From Polysphondylium violaceum (lineage: Eukaryota; Evosea; Eumycetozoa; Dictyosteliales; Dictyosteliaceae): a stretch of DNA of 40,862 nt. Positions 12,301 through 21,512 of the stretch are shown one piece after another (the stretch's first letter is position 1; every line of letters starts with the position of its first letter). Below the pieces are notes generated by a model. The model saw only the letters and a program-made list of their open reading frames with translations, ran no database searches and was not told the DNA's origin. The stretch is from NCBI GenBank assembly GCA_000277445.1, contig AJWJ01000180.1, positions 1-40,862 of the forward strand, read 5' to 3'. A program made the position numbers and the translations under genes.

Positions 12301-12936
12301 ATATCAACAATGGAACCAAAACAAATTAGAAGAGGTATTTTTAGATATTGTCATGAGTTAGCCAAAGGTAGAACTACAATTGATTCTTCTTATTTTGACA
12401 GAGTGTTTAGAGAATCCTTTTTTAATCAAGATTTAATGAAACCTTCAGAGTTCCAAATGACCTTGATCAAATATATAAGAAAACACAAAGGAATTGCACT
12501 TAGATTTTTAAAACATTTAGAAACACTTTTAATTCAACCTCTCAAAAATCAACCACATAATGGATTGTCACCGCTGTTAAATACAAATTGTAATGGTGTT
12601 CCATGTCTTAGTAGTTGTAATAATAGAAATGTTTTTTGTAATAATAGTGATAAAGATAATAGTACTGATAAAGAAAAAGATAATAACAACAACAGTGAAT
12701 CAATAATTTCAAATTCAACAACACCATCAGGATCAACAAATCCTTCACCAGCTTCATCACCTTTATTATTTGATCCATCATCACCAACCTCAATGCAAAC
12801 AACACCAAACTCTTTTGAGGCTTTTTATTTTGATTATTTAAATATTATTTCTTATTTAAAATCTAAACTCTTGTCAGATGACTTTGATACTGTGTGTTTT
12901 GGAAGAAAAGAAACCGTTCCTATCAGTAATAAATAA
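9310..12936 (+). CDS. TENT5/FAM46-type non-canonical poly(A) polymerase with large inserts
   Basis: Single exon, 1208 residues. Predicted to add nucleotides, probably adenosines, to RNA 3' ends. The nucleotidyltransferase core is recognisable: GS of the glycine-serine helix (VGSTAS, G321/S322), the Asp pair NDIDLCLY (D342 and D344), and a third Asp in NIDIKF (D554). Family-specific stretches DDWSLISIGG, FSLDSFHI and IRRGIFRYCHELAKG match the FAM46 fold. Asn, Gln, Ser and Thr tracts fill about residues 1-255, and they interrupt the core twice: about residues 400-538, between the second and third Asp, and about 610-960 before the C-terminal core helices. Animal members are about 380-440 residues, so most of the extra length is low-complexity. 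A five-unit in-frame repeat lies at 11683-11757. AATAAA at 12945-12950 probably ends the transcript, facing the next gene tail-to-tail. Confidence 0.8.
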   Translation: MEIDKEFSEEQVLNIVDGEKASSSTSNHSSSNTDNINNSVCKDRGGLDVSGSSTPPNNQQQMQQSQELKIEEYLTEKTNHLSLSSSSVVSTVSNDSSSSSSATTPSTSTRSSPTSFLATDHSYIKQQPSSQPPQPLMSEVILYNNSISNNSNNNNSSGNSNSNSSSGSSTSGNSNSSGRNNSSVVNNNNNNNNNNGRKGNNRNSRSPVTPPISNKSKDKSNGNGSNNNSPILQQQQQQQQSPQQNSSSKKKPNNCKNVAFGILSKERIMLLMKILQQKNPITSMDQKITIFLSIEEILGLILAELKKRDIPLAKLGIRLVGSTASMIVSSNSKDRNVEDFNDIDLCLYLSCSKKNTFSIILDLEETVIANEVYRQTGIIISKKEVFDNFFKERVKVFNYSNGNNNSNNNNNNNNKSTSSSPSPFTTPSSSPLVEPHTLASLISNSSSLLPLPLPTSNSSTPTINLGTPSILGVSSIPSSPSSTNTSLPHPPSITLPTHLSIPTLSSPKSAPTTPTSSSSSPSNPFDPLKPKSTLEDDWSLISIGGHGENSRNIDIKFIRKIHRAYAFSLDSFHIILDPLSDLFKKSLPTEYTKEGGMEKNGLFNFPYNYLGFTGFGKDKQDKENSNGPTPTTTNTTTATTTTTTTTSSSSSSSSSSLSPTKTIITITEAEKETTSIIESESGSENEEDRQETSSNSSSTSSNLINENQQLRIIPTLDLSKSIEDTTPRKSSTSSSSSSSSSSLDSPHSLSSSDDSTTITNDQQQPLTLQVESSSTDSSPLTFALSPVLITNSNDNSSNDNSSNDNNSNDNNSGDNNNNNNNNTNESDDCPKQENEFPPLSLDAKKKNRKQQCEEFPPLLSPTHTSVKNSNDGFQINSNSIWNQNFVEKLRSPPIIPLIKPSNDNEPLKQLSLDNIDDSSNNNNNNENNSAPIDSNNNNNNNSSNNNNSGENSEVYNIVQQYMNPSSNKNFRVKHFNIQVISIFGNFYAAKSDLDANRISTMEPKQIRRGIFRYCHELAKGRTTIDSSYFDRVFRESFFNQDLMKPSEFQMTLIKYIRKHKGIALRFLKHLETLLIQPLKNQPHNGLSPLLNTNCNGVPCLSSCNNRNVFCNNSDKDNSTDKEKDNNNNSESIISNSTTPSGSTNPSPASSPLLFDPSSPTSMQTTPNSFEAFYFDYLNIISYLKSKLLSDDFDTVCFGRKETVPISNK
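11683..11757 (+). repeat. Five 15-base tandem repeats inside the TENT5-like CDS
   Basis: Five units based on AGTAATGATAACAGT follow each other in frame. They encode SNDNS, SNDNS, SNDNN, SNDNN and SGDNN. The regular unit points to recent slippage expansion in a linker region. Confidence 0.8.
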
Positions 12937-13076
12937 ACTGTCAGAATAAAAAAACTTTATTTATTAATATACTTTCCCATCCTATCATTTTTCTCTTATT
13001 ATGTTACACTATCCTATATTATCTCCATTTTTACATTTATAAATGGAATTTATTTTTTTTATTTATTTAGACAAGA

Positions 13077-16000
13077 TTACCAAGGGGTAGAGATAAAATT
13101 AACATATTGAACACCTGATGGAGTAGAATTTTCAAACAAATTTTTGTAGATTGGATAAACAATACGAAGAGCACCATCAGATTCAGACAATGGAGGTGGT
13201 CTAGTTTGGCTCTTTGAATTGCTTGGTCTCATATTTGAAATCCATCCAGTATCAACACCACAAACATAGATATTTTGTCTTTCGGCACCATAGGCAATGG
13301 TTTTGGTCAACATGTTGAGAGCAGCTTTGGCCATATTGGTATGAGCATGATATCCACTAAGTCCATTCAACTCATGGTTGATATTTCCTTCTGGTGAGGT
13401 AACATTGATGATGTATGACCAATCGAATCTAGTATTGGGCTTGAGATAGTTTGAAAAATCAGCTGGTGGAGTTTTCACTGGTTTTGAGTTTGTACCCATC
13501 ATTGGCATCAATGAAGAGATCAACATGGCGGGAACAGTGCTATTGACAAGATTAACTTCAAAAATTTCAACAGGTGAAATTTCTGAAATTGTTGAAATCC
13601 AACTAGTATGACTTCTGAGATCCAGTTGCTCTCCATGTTCATCAACTTGACCAACAGGAAAGAGGTGATGATTAACTTCCTCCTCATCTTGATCTGGTAA
13701 AATTTTTTGTTTAACTAAAAAGGTTGACAAATGTGAATTTCTTTCCACAGAGATTTTAACTAATTTGTTATTTTCATCTTGGTTATTATTATTATTATTT
13801 TCATCTTGATCACTAGTTTTAGTTTCAGTAGTTTCACCATCTTTAATTGATAATAATTTTTCTTCTTGAACCAAAATTTCGTTATAATAAGCTCTTGGAC
13901 GACGAATAGTTTGAGCAGCATTATTAATCAAAACATCAACACGAGTAAAGTTTGCTTTAATATAATTGATAAATTCTTGAACAGCAGAGAGATTTCTAAA
14001 ATCTAAACCATAGACAAACAAGTTTTTCAACATTGATTCGTTGAGTTCAGGATCAGCTTTGAATTTTTCACAAGTAACCATGGGGAAACGAGAAGTGACC
14101 ACAACTTTAAAACCGGCCATTAAAAGATTTTTGGCAGTCATATATCCAATCTTAATTCTACCACCAGTGACAATGGCAACCTTTTCTTGAATGAATTGAG
14201 CATAGACTCTGAAATATTCATTCCAACGAGTGGCGAGCAAAGATGTTTTATTCTGACAATCTAAACAGATACGAGTTTCATTGTTGTAGGTTAGAGGTGC
14301 TTGACAACAATAGCATTTTAATTTAATGTTAGTGACCAGTTGTGTCATTCTAATATTATAGAATTTCCAATTGAGTTGTTTGTAAAAGAACTTCTCTTTG
14401 GGAAGGGTTTTGAAAAACAATTCACTATCAAATGTAGCAGTGGGAACACAAGTATCTGTTGTCAACTTGAAGTATTTCTCTACTTTTTTCCAAGAATTAT
14501 TTGGAGCAAAGGGAAACAATAGACCATCATATTCACCATTTCCATCCTTTTTAAACAATTTCTTTCTATTTCTTTGACTGTACACTCTATCTGGACTTCT
14601 ACGTTGGCAGAAATCAAACAGATCTTTTGTCTTGTCGCAACGATTGGCATGAATACAAAATTCAAAGCACACGGCATCAAAGCCTCTAAAAACATACTTG
14701 TACATACGCTTATTAGACTCTTTCCAAAGTTTTGGACCAATATAATTAACTCTTTTGTTAAAAGAGTTTACAGCTCTTGGCAAGAGATAAACATTTTGAC
14801 CATCATAGGCATTGGTAACACAGTCCAAATCATAAAACAAGATTAAATCTTCAATGGAACGAATGATAAACACAACCAATTGAATAGGTCTATAGGGAAA
14901 CTTGGACACAATAGAGATGGAATTGGCAGTACGGACAAATCTAAATTCGTTGCCAACTTTGTGACGAAGATTTTTTTCAATTTGTTTAGCAGTCTCTTCA
15001 AGTCTTGCTTGACCGAGTGACAATGATGGAGCAACAAAAAAGAGATCAATATCAGAGTCTAAATACATGGAATTGGTATTGAAAAACTTTGTAAAGATCA
15101 AATTATAGAATGGAAAGTATGGATCCAAGAATTCATTGATTTTTTCACGAGGACCCCATGGTAAATTTAATTTATCTACTGTTCTCTTTATCATCATCAT
15201 GTCTCTGTAGGCAATGAGTTCGGTGACCGAGAGTGGCTCAAGACAAGCAGTAACAGATCCACCAGTAGCAATTACACTGGTACCACAGCTATCTTTGGCA
15301 AAGGAAACACCTTCAAACAGACCTTGGGTAAAGACATTGAATGACTTTTGAAAGAGATCCAAAGAAGAAATCACAGACAAATCACCCAAGTTTGGTTTTT
15401 TGATACTACGAGTTGTAAGTATTGGATGTTCAAGTTCAGAGGGATCCAATGGAATTCTAGTGAATACACTCTTGTCTGGGAAATATTGATCAAAGCCAAA
15501 GGAAATCTTTTTAAATTCTGAAAATACTTTGGTCAATTGACTTGGTGTATCTTGAGGAAGAATTGTATTGTTTAAATAAAGCTTTTGAAAATCTCTTGTT
15601 TCTAAAAGCATTATGGTATTAAACAAATCATTGTTGATTGATAATAATAATCTATTGATAATATTTAATCTCTTTTTATCTAGATTTGAATTTTCAATAT
15701 TTAAATCTGTTTCTTCTTTGTTATTATTATTACTGCTAGTATTTAATGTTGATTGTGTACTCGAGGACGATGAAGCATTATTATTTGTTAATAAGGAATC
15801 TTCCTCATGTTCATCTTCATCTTCTTCATAGTCTTCTTCATCAGAACCATCATAACTATCAGTGTATTCATCATCAGGTTGAGATTTCTTTGTTGTTGTT
15901 GCTGGTGTTGTTGTTGCTGATGTTGTTGTTTTTGTGGTTGCTTCATCACCAACAGGGTAATCAAGGCTTAACAAGATTGCCTCCAATTCCAATTTCTTTG

Positions 16001-16307
16001 TTTCCAATTCTTTTTGAATAAACAAAACAATGTCTTTGTTACAAATGGCATTCATAAAACTTGAAGAAAAGTACTTCCAAATAGATAATTGAATTTGATA
16101 ATCATAATCTTTGGGAATGAGCAATTGCAACTTTGTTGCCCAAAAGAAAGCAGAGTCTAAAAAACGATCAAAACATTGTTCCAACTCTTGTACATCACCT
16201 CTTTTGAATGCTTTGGTGTACATTGCATTGATATCTTGTGCAACATTTTTATGAAATTCTCTCATTAAGTCTTGGATGACCTTTGATAGTTCCTCAGGTA
16301 CATCCAT
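13077..16307 (-). CDS. Fusion: nucleotidyltransferase-like domain, zinc ribbon and short-chain dehydrogenase/reductase
   Basis: Single exon, 1076 residues. Residues 1-120 are helical and unknown, and 125-205 are acidic and Ser/Asn-rich. Residues about 330-600 resemble the nucleotidyltransferase-like module of fungal, protist and giant-virus ankyrin proteins: a GGS (349-351), a DSDIDLFF strand (D419, D421), then FPYRPIQLVVF and AYDGQNVYLLPRAV. I see no clear third catalytic Asp. A zinc ribbon follows (C665xxC668 and C681xxC684). Residues 706-1076 form a Rossmann SDR: TGGRIKIG (714-721), NNAAQ (795-799), Ser971, and TNMAK (990-994) where the usual YxxxK tyrosine is Thr. An Asn-rich insert lies near residue 835. 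The architecture suggests a nucleotide- or dinucleotide-binding protein; catalysis by either half is uncertain. The sirtuin gene lies 377 bases upstream on the same strand. Confidence 0.75.
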   Translation of the reverse strand: MDVPEELSKVIQDLMREFHKNVAQDINAMYTKAFKRGDVQELEQCFDRFLDSAFFWATKLQLLIPKDYDYQIQLSIWKYFSSSFMNAICNKDIVLFIQKELETKKLELEAILLSLDYPVGDEATTKTTTSATTTPATTTKKSQPDDEYTDSYDGSDEEDYEEDEDEHEEDSLLTNNNASSSSSTQSTLNTSSNNNNKEETDLNIENSNLDKKRLNIINRLLLSINNDLFNTIMLLETRDFQKLYLNNTILPQDTPSQLTKVFSEFKKISFGFDQYFPDKSVFTRIPLDPSELEHPILTTRSIKKPNLGDLSVISSLDLFQKSFNVFTQGLFEGVSFAKDSCGTSVIATGGSVTACLEPLSVTELIAYRDMMMIKRTVDKLNLPWGPREKINEFLDPYFPFYNLIFTKFFNTNSMYLDSDIDLFFVAPSLSLGQARLEETAKQIEKNLRHKVGNEFRFVRTANSISIVSKFPYRPIQLVVFIIRSIEDLILFYDLDCVTNAYDGQNVYLLPRAVNSFNKRVNYIGPKLWKESNKRMYKYVFRGFDAVCFEFCIHANRCDKTKDLFDFCQRRSPDRVYSQRNRKKLFKKDGNGEYDGLLFPFAPNNSWKKVEKYFKLTTDTCVPTATFDSELFFKTLPKEKFFYKQLNWKFYNIRMTQLVTNIKLKCYCCQAPLTYNNETRICLDCQNKTSLLATRWNEYFRVYAQFIQEKVAIVTGGRIKIGYMTAKNLLMAGFKVVVTSRFPMVTCEKFKADPELNESMLKNLFVYGLDFRNLSAVQEFINYIKANFTRVDVLINNAAQTIRRPRAYYNEILVQEEKLLSIKDGETTETKTSDQDENNNNNNQDENNKLVKISVERNSHLSTFLVKQKILPDQDEEEVNHHLFPVGQVDEHGEQLDLRSHTSWISTISEISPVEIFEVNLVNSTVPAMLISSLMPMMGTNSKPVKTPPADFSNYLKPNTRFDWSYIINVTSPEGNINHELNGLSGYHAHTNMAKAALNMLTKTIAYGAERQNIYVCGVDTGWISNMRPSNSKSQTRPPPLSESDGALRIVYPIYKNLFENSTPSGVQYVNFISTPW

Positions 16308-16684
16308 CTTGATTAGGGTATCGTAAGTGTGTTGCTTTACTTGATTCGAAGCAAGGTTTAAAAAAGATTAATGTGAGCTTTCAAAATTCGAGCCATCAAA
16401 CCTTTTCAAAAAATTTTCTAAAAAATTTTTTTAAAAAAAATATAAAATAAAAATCCAATTTTCTTAGAAATTCTTTCCCGACTGATTGAAGTTTTGTTAC
16501 ACCTAAAGGTGTATTTTACAAGATATTACAGTGGGTATGGCTTTTGTCTAGGTGTATGTGTTATTGTGTGATAAACACATACACCTAGACAAAAGCCATA
16601 CACAATAACAACAATATATATACACAAAAGAAAACACCGTTTTTTTCAAAAATGATGCATACATTATACATTTGATACTTTATT
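16308..16684. other. Spacer between the sirtuin and the SDR fusion
   Basis: Both neighbours are on the minus strand, so this spacer holds the sirtuin 3' end and the fusion gene promoter. Apart from the perfect inverted repeat at 16535-16601 and A/T runs at 16408-16450, I see no gene. Confidence 0.6.
16535..16601. repeat. Perfect 28-base inverted repeat
   Basis: The arm GTATGGCTTTTGTCTAGGTG... at 16535-16562 is exactly complementary to 16574-16601, with an 11-base spacer (ATTGTGTGATA). A further short complement, GTTATTGTGT against ACACAATAAC, links the spacer to the bases just right of the second arm and gives an alternative fold. The arms are of mixed composition, so this is not an AT-run artefact. 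Confidence 0.9.
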
Positions 16685-17912
16685 TTAGACTTTTACTCTA
16701 CCACCGCCACTACTACTACTATTACTATTAGTACTCTTTGAATTGGATTTTAAAATTAAATTTTGTTGATGTTCAAATATGACTCTTTTCACAGTGTTTT
16801 CATACCAAATCTTTCTCTTTCCTGTTTTTTTAAAGGTTTGAGAAATCAATTGACGTTCCAACAGTGGCAATGTAATCTCTGATGGACCTAATATATGTTT
16901 CATTCCATGGATTTTATCCTCTTTAAATAAATTAAAATTATACATCTTTTTACCTAAACTTTGAGCCTGATAGAGAATCTCCTCTGTGACACCAACACTA
17001 AAACTTGTACCAACAAAAATAAAAACATCTGCATTTGAAATCCATTGCATTGCTTCATTCCACCTATAAAAATTATGACTTGAATAATCTATATCATTAT
17101 TATTATTATAATTAATACAAATGTTGTACCAATACATATATCTATAATACATAATACAAACCTTCATCAAATAATAAAGATTGTGGTAAAATTGGTTGAT
17201 TACAATTTGGACATGGCGGTGGATTGATTTCTAAATTCTTTAATACCATTTTTGTACCATTGATTGCATAGTCATCTATATCCATGTCTGTAATTGTTTT
17301 ATCTGTAGAGTATTCACAACCATCTGTAATACATTTGTATAAAGAGATTCTACCATGAACCTCGATTAGTTTAGGTATGGGTAATTTGGCTTTAATATGA
17401 AGTTGATCTATATTTTGTGTAATTACTCTACCATCACACATATCAACCATACTAGATATTGCTATATGACCATGATTAGGCAATGCGTCTAAATATTCTT
17501 GTTTTTCATGTGTCAACAACCAAAATTTATTCCACCATTCTTTGGGATTCTCTTTAAACTTTTCTCTTGTTCCCCACTCTGTAATAAAGTTATCCCAAAT
17601 GGCTTCTTTTTTGCCCTTCTTTGTGTTTCTATATGCAGATAAACCTGATGGGACAGAAAGACCAGCACCTGTCACAAACAGCACGTTTTTTCCGTTTAAC
17701 ATATCATTTGCTAGATTTTCCAATTCTTTTTTGTTTTTTAAATAAAAGTTCTACAATCGTGTGATGATTTATGTATGAGTGTATGTGTAAATATATGTGA
17801 TTTATATTAATCTAAAACATACCTTTTCAATATCCTCTTCAACATAGTCTTCAATTACCATACCATCAACGATAATATCATCGAGTGGTACCATATTTGT
17901 AGTATTTGTCAT
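16685..17912 (-). CDS. Sir2-family NAD-dependent deacylase
   Basis: Three exons, 17912-17823, 17750-17162 and 17088-16685, give 360 residues. Introns begin GTATGT and GTTTGT. The sirtuin core is clear: GAGLS (58-62) for NAD binding, GLSAYR (66-71) in place of the common GIPDFR, TQNID (141-145), catalytic His162 in EVHG, and a zinc knuckle C170/C175/C210/C213. GTSFSVG near residue 257 lies in the second NAD-contact segment. Predicted to remove acyl groups from protein lysines using NAD. The core looks closer to bacterial-like sirtuins with an LLFDE segment than to human SIRT1-type proteins. The C-terminus is Ser/Asn/Gly-rich. The ATG used lies upstream of an intron and adds a short acidic leader. 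The next gene diverges 519 bases away. Confidence 0.85.
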
Positions 17913-18431
17913 TTTAAAATAGTTTTACAATATGTATGTATATATATAAATAAATAAATGAATATCTACTAAAAAAAAGTATTTGTATGAGTCTGATTGA
18001 TAGTGTATCTTGACAAACTAAAAACTACTACGAGATGTTGTGATTGAGTATCTATAAACAAAGCTAATACTACAAATATATTTGCATTACACACTATAAA
18101 ACACTGATTACAATATCGTATTATGTAAATAGATAGATATCTGTCTCTGTTGATAAGGTATATGTATATGCACGAAAAATAGAAAAAAGAATACAAAAAT
18201 AAAATTTCGAATTTAATTCAAAAAATTCAAAAAAAAATAAATAAAAAATCAAATTTTTATTCCCTTTTTGGACATGTCATGTTTGTTCGTTTAACGACTC
18301 TTGGTCGGGTCTAGAACCGTCCCCAGGAACAAATGATGAAGTAAATCTATAGATACGATCTCAACACTAAAGAATGGTTTGTCAAATTTTCTTTTTTTTT
18401 TTTTTTCTATTTTTAAAAGAGACAAACTACA
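17913..18431. other. Divergent upstream region, sirtuin and SMYD genes
   Basis: No gene is seen. The region is AT-rich except for a GC-rich structured patch at about 18268-18340, described separately. It must contain both promoters. Confidence 0.6.
18282..18333. ncRNA. GC-rich hairpin element, possible small RNA or leader structure
   Basis: TTTGTTC (18282-18288) pairs with GAACAAA (18327-18333), and CAT/ATG flanks extend the stem with small bulges. The interior (GACTCTTGGTCGGGTC and CCGTCCCCAGG) is far more GC-rich than its flanks and holds a second small hairpin GACTC/GGGTC. The size and closed ends recall small dictyostelid RNAs, but the class I motif CCUUACAGCAA and a DUSE promoter are not seen. 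It could equally be the 5' leader of the SMYD gene 99 bases downstream. Confidence 0.3.
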
Positions 18432-20061
18432 ATGAGAGCTGACATTCCAAACTATATGCCCGACTTTAGGGAAAATAGACTAAAGGTATTGGAGGAACAG
18501 ACCGCTAAATATGGATTTGGCGAGAAAGGAAGGTTGGGTATTAAATTAGCAAGTGTATCAAAAGAGAATCCTATACAACTGGGTGTGATAGCATGTAGAG
18601 ATTTCAAAGTTGGTGAAAAGATTATATCCTCTCGTCCATATGCTCACGTTACTGAGCCTAAAACTAGATGTGATGGTATGTAATGTATGATAGGTAGACA
18701 CATGATATTATATTGACACCATTGAACCAATCCAATAGGTTGTCATAAAACAAAAGAAGAGGGCTTAGAAAAACTATCGTTGTGTGGAGGATGTAGTTTC
18801 TATGCATACTGTTCGCGTAAATGTCAGGCTTTGATGTGGCCAGTACACAAATTTGAATGCAAAAAGCTCCTACAGTACAAAATGATTGCAGGTCAATTCC
18901 CATCAAAGACGACTCGTCTATGTGCAAGATTGATATTGACTGCGAGATTAAATCAAACTGAAAATGGAACATTAGAGATCATTGACAAGATGATTGATAT
19001 TAAAGATGATAGCACCGATATAGGGATGGCTGAAAGTGTAGATGGTCTATCAAAATTTACCATTACATTGCTCCAGGATGATCCAGGGAAACTTGAATTC
19101 TATAAAGCTTACCTTTCTAAATTCTCGCCAAATGGTATGGCTCACGGAACCCCTGACAATACTTTAATCACTCCACTGATATCATTCTTTAATCATAGGT
19201 AAGTGTTGTCTTAATAGTGTTTTTATCACCAGATTATATTACTAATACATGTTATATAGTTGTGATGCAAATGGAATAATTCATCAACAAGATTTAGTAT
19301 ACTCTGTGTATGCAAATAAACCTATAAAGAAAGGAGAAGAGATATTCTTTAACTATAGAAGTGGTGATAATAATGCAGAGCTAAACAAAATTCTAAAGGA
19401 AGTTTATAAAATTGACTGTCACTGTGATAAATGCACAATTGTTCAAAGCACAGGTAGTCTAGACCAATACTATAGATGCAAAGATACAGTGGACTGCAAT
19501 GGTAGAGTAGATATTAGAAATAATCCAATATCACCGCCAGACACCATTGGTATTTGTTTAAAATGCTCTAAAACCTATCCAACACAAACACTGATTTCTC
19601 AAGGCGCAAAGATTAAAGACAATCTCAAAAAAGCATTTGCCCCTCAAAACGCAACAACAAAAAGAGGTCAAATCCTCGCATTGAATCAATACTTTGAACA
19701 TTTTGATGTGATGGATGGAGAACTGATCAACCTATTATATGGCGCCTTGATCGATCTCGATATCCCATTCATTATCAAGAGAATAGAACTGTTCCTCATT
19801 GAAAAGCATGGGATAAACTCTGAATTATATTTCACTTTTGTTTACATTGTCGGCCCAAGATACTTTGAATTGGGCAAATCTCAACTCGCATCCTACTATC
19901 TCGATAAAGTTTTAGAATTTGACCGAAAATTCAATCTCATTGAGCTAGAACACAAGTTTGCATTGAACCATATGTTAAACATAGGACTAGAGGGTGTAAA
20001 AGCAGACAAATCAGCATTTGGCACTCCTGACAAATATTTTGATTCTTCAATCAAATACTAG
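18432..20061 (+). CDS. SMYD-type SET and MYND domain protein
   Basis: Three exons, 18432-18675, 18739-19198 and 19260-20061, encode 501 residues. The order is the SMYD one: a first SET piece (about 37-72), a MYND zinc finger (CDGCHKTK through YCSRKCQALMWPVHKFEC, about 80-122), the rest of SET with NHSCDANG (233-240) and GEEIFFNY, a post-SET cysteine cluster CHCDKC, and a helical C-terminal domain of about 170 residues. NHSC and the Tyr of FFNY are the residues that bind S-adenosylmethionine and shape the lysine channel in this family. It is predicted to methylate protein lysines; the target is unknown. Two introns interrupt MYND and the NHSC motif, and both joins restore family residues. Later parts of exon 3 use many C-ending codons. 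Confidence 0.9.
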
Positions 20062-20254
20062 CCCGATAATTTAATCCTGGTCGCGCCTTGTTTCAATTTT
20101 TAATAAAAATTTTTATAAAAAAAATCTCTTTCGTGCATGGGAACTCCGACCCCCATTTTTGTAAGAGGGCCTTTGGTTTTAGTTTTTTTTTTTTTGTAAT
20201 CTATTGCATACAACAGTACAGTGATACTTTGATATATAATATATAATACTATTA

Positions 20255-21410
20255 ATGATGATTAAATCAAGTTTATTGTTATTAGTAACAATAGTTGTTA
20301 TAGCAATAAATGCTATTCCTACAGCATATCAGATTCAAGGCATTCCCTATCATCGTCAGGTAACTGAATATAACTGTGGTGATGCATCAATGGAAATGGT
20401 GTTTGGTCATTTAAATAGAGAAATAGATCAATATCAACTTGACGATATCGCCAGAACATCTGATACCGATGGAACTAGTAGCTATGATATCGTTAGATCA
20501 TTTCAATTTTCAGTAATGAGTTCTTCAATGGGACTCGATGAAAAGGATCATGAGGTTAAATATGGTTTTAAAAAATATCCATTAGGCCTTTTATCAATAG
20601 GTTTTGCTTCTTCTGATTTTTGGATTGATGAATTAAAATCAATGATAGCTTTAGATATACCTGGTATGTATTGATTGTGCTTTTTGTTTTCTCATATTAT
20701 ATTAATACATTGTATTATAGTAATTACATTGATGGCTTATTTACCAAGTGATCGTGGAGGTCATTTTAGAGTTATTTATGGCTATGATGTATGTAGCGCA
20801 TAAATAGATTATTTATTTATTTAAAATTAATATATAAATACAAATTTAATAGGACGAAAGTCAAACCATTTATTCTTTGGATCCATGGGATAGACAAGGA
20901 CAACCAAGACTTTATAATATGAGTTATTCACTTTTTGAAAATTTATGGAACTATACCGAACCCCAGTCGCCACGAGGTCTCCCCTTCTTTGGTGCTATGG
21001 CTTGGAGTTTACCAGTTCAAGGACAAGCTTCCACCAATGGAAATCAAAGTTCAATTTCCTATTCTTTCAACTATGTCAATCCATTCCCATTTGATAATGT
21101 AAATACCTCATTACCAACCCCACTCCAAGCATTAACTACCATTACACCATTATCCAAAGATATTCTTATTATGAAACCAAGCTCTGGAATTTCTACACCA
21201 GGATCACAAGTCATTCAAAACAAAGAATTAAATTTCCTTTTTGAAGTAGAATGTGTGGCACCAACAGGTTGTAAAGGACTTGAAGTTCAAATTACCACAT
21301 CCATTCTTGTCACTGGTTCTCTTCCATATACCAATTATAAACAAACTACTTTTTATCTTGGTTATAATTATAATGATATGCTTGGTGAAACTATTGTTAT
21401 AACTTTGTAA
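20255..21410 (+). CDS. Secreted C39-like cysteine peptidase
   Basis: Three exons, 20255-20663, 20721-20788 and 20853-21410, encode 344 residues. The N-terminus is a typical signal peptide: Lys4, a hydrophobic core, and Ala20 near the cut. A papain-like C39-family domain follows. IPYHRQVTEYNCGDAS holds the likely nucleophile Cys41, GGHFRVIYGYD the His151 and SLDPWDR the Asp169, in the C-H-D order of peptidase C39-like proteins. The tiny middle exon carries the His. About 150 C-terminal residues look like a beta-rich domain of unknown role. Unlike bacterial C39 enzymes there is no ABC transporter attached, so it is not a bacteriocin exporter. It is probably a secreted or phagosomal protease. 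A second in-frame ATG follows the first directly. The stop faces the RBR gene 102 bases away. Confidence 0.7.
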
Positions 21411-21512
21411 ATTGAAATTATTATTACTATTATTAACAAAAAGGTTTTTTTACTATTTATAAATAAATATCGATACATATAAATTTTCCAAATGTTTTTT
21501 TATTTTTTAAAT

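Noticed and set aside
9669-12808. Leucine- and tyrosine-rich frames antisense to the TENT5-like gene
   Set aside because: They are complements of Asn, Ser and Gln repeat codons and have no independent signal.
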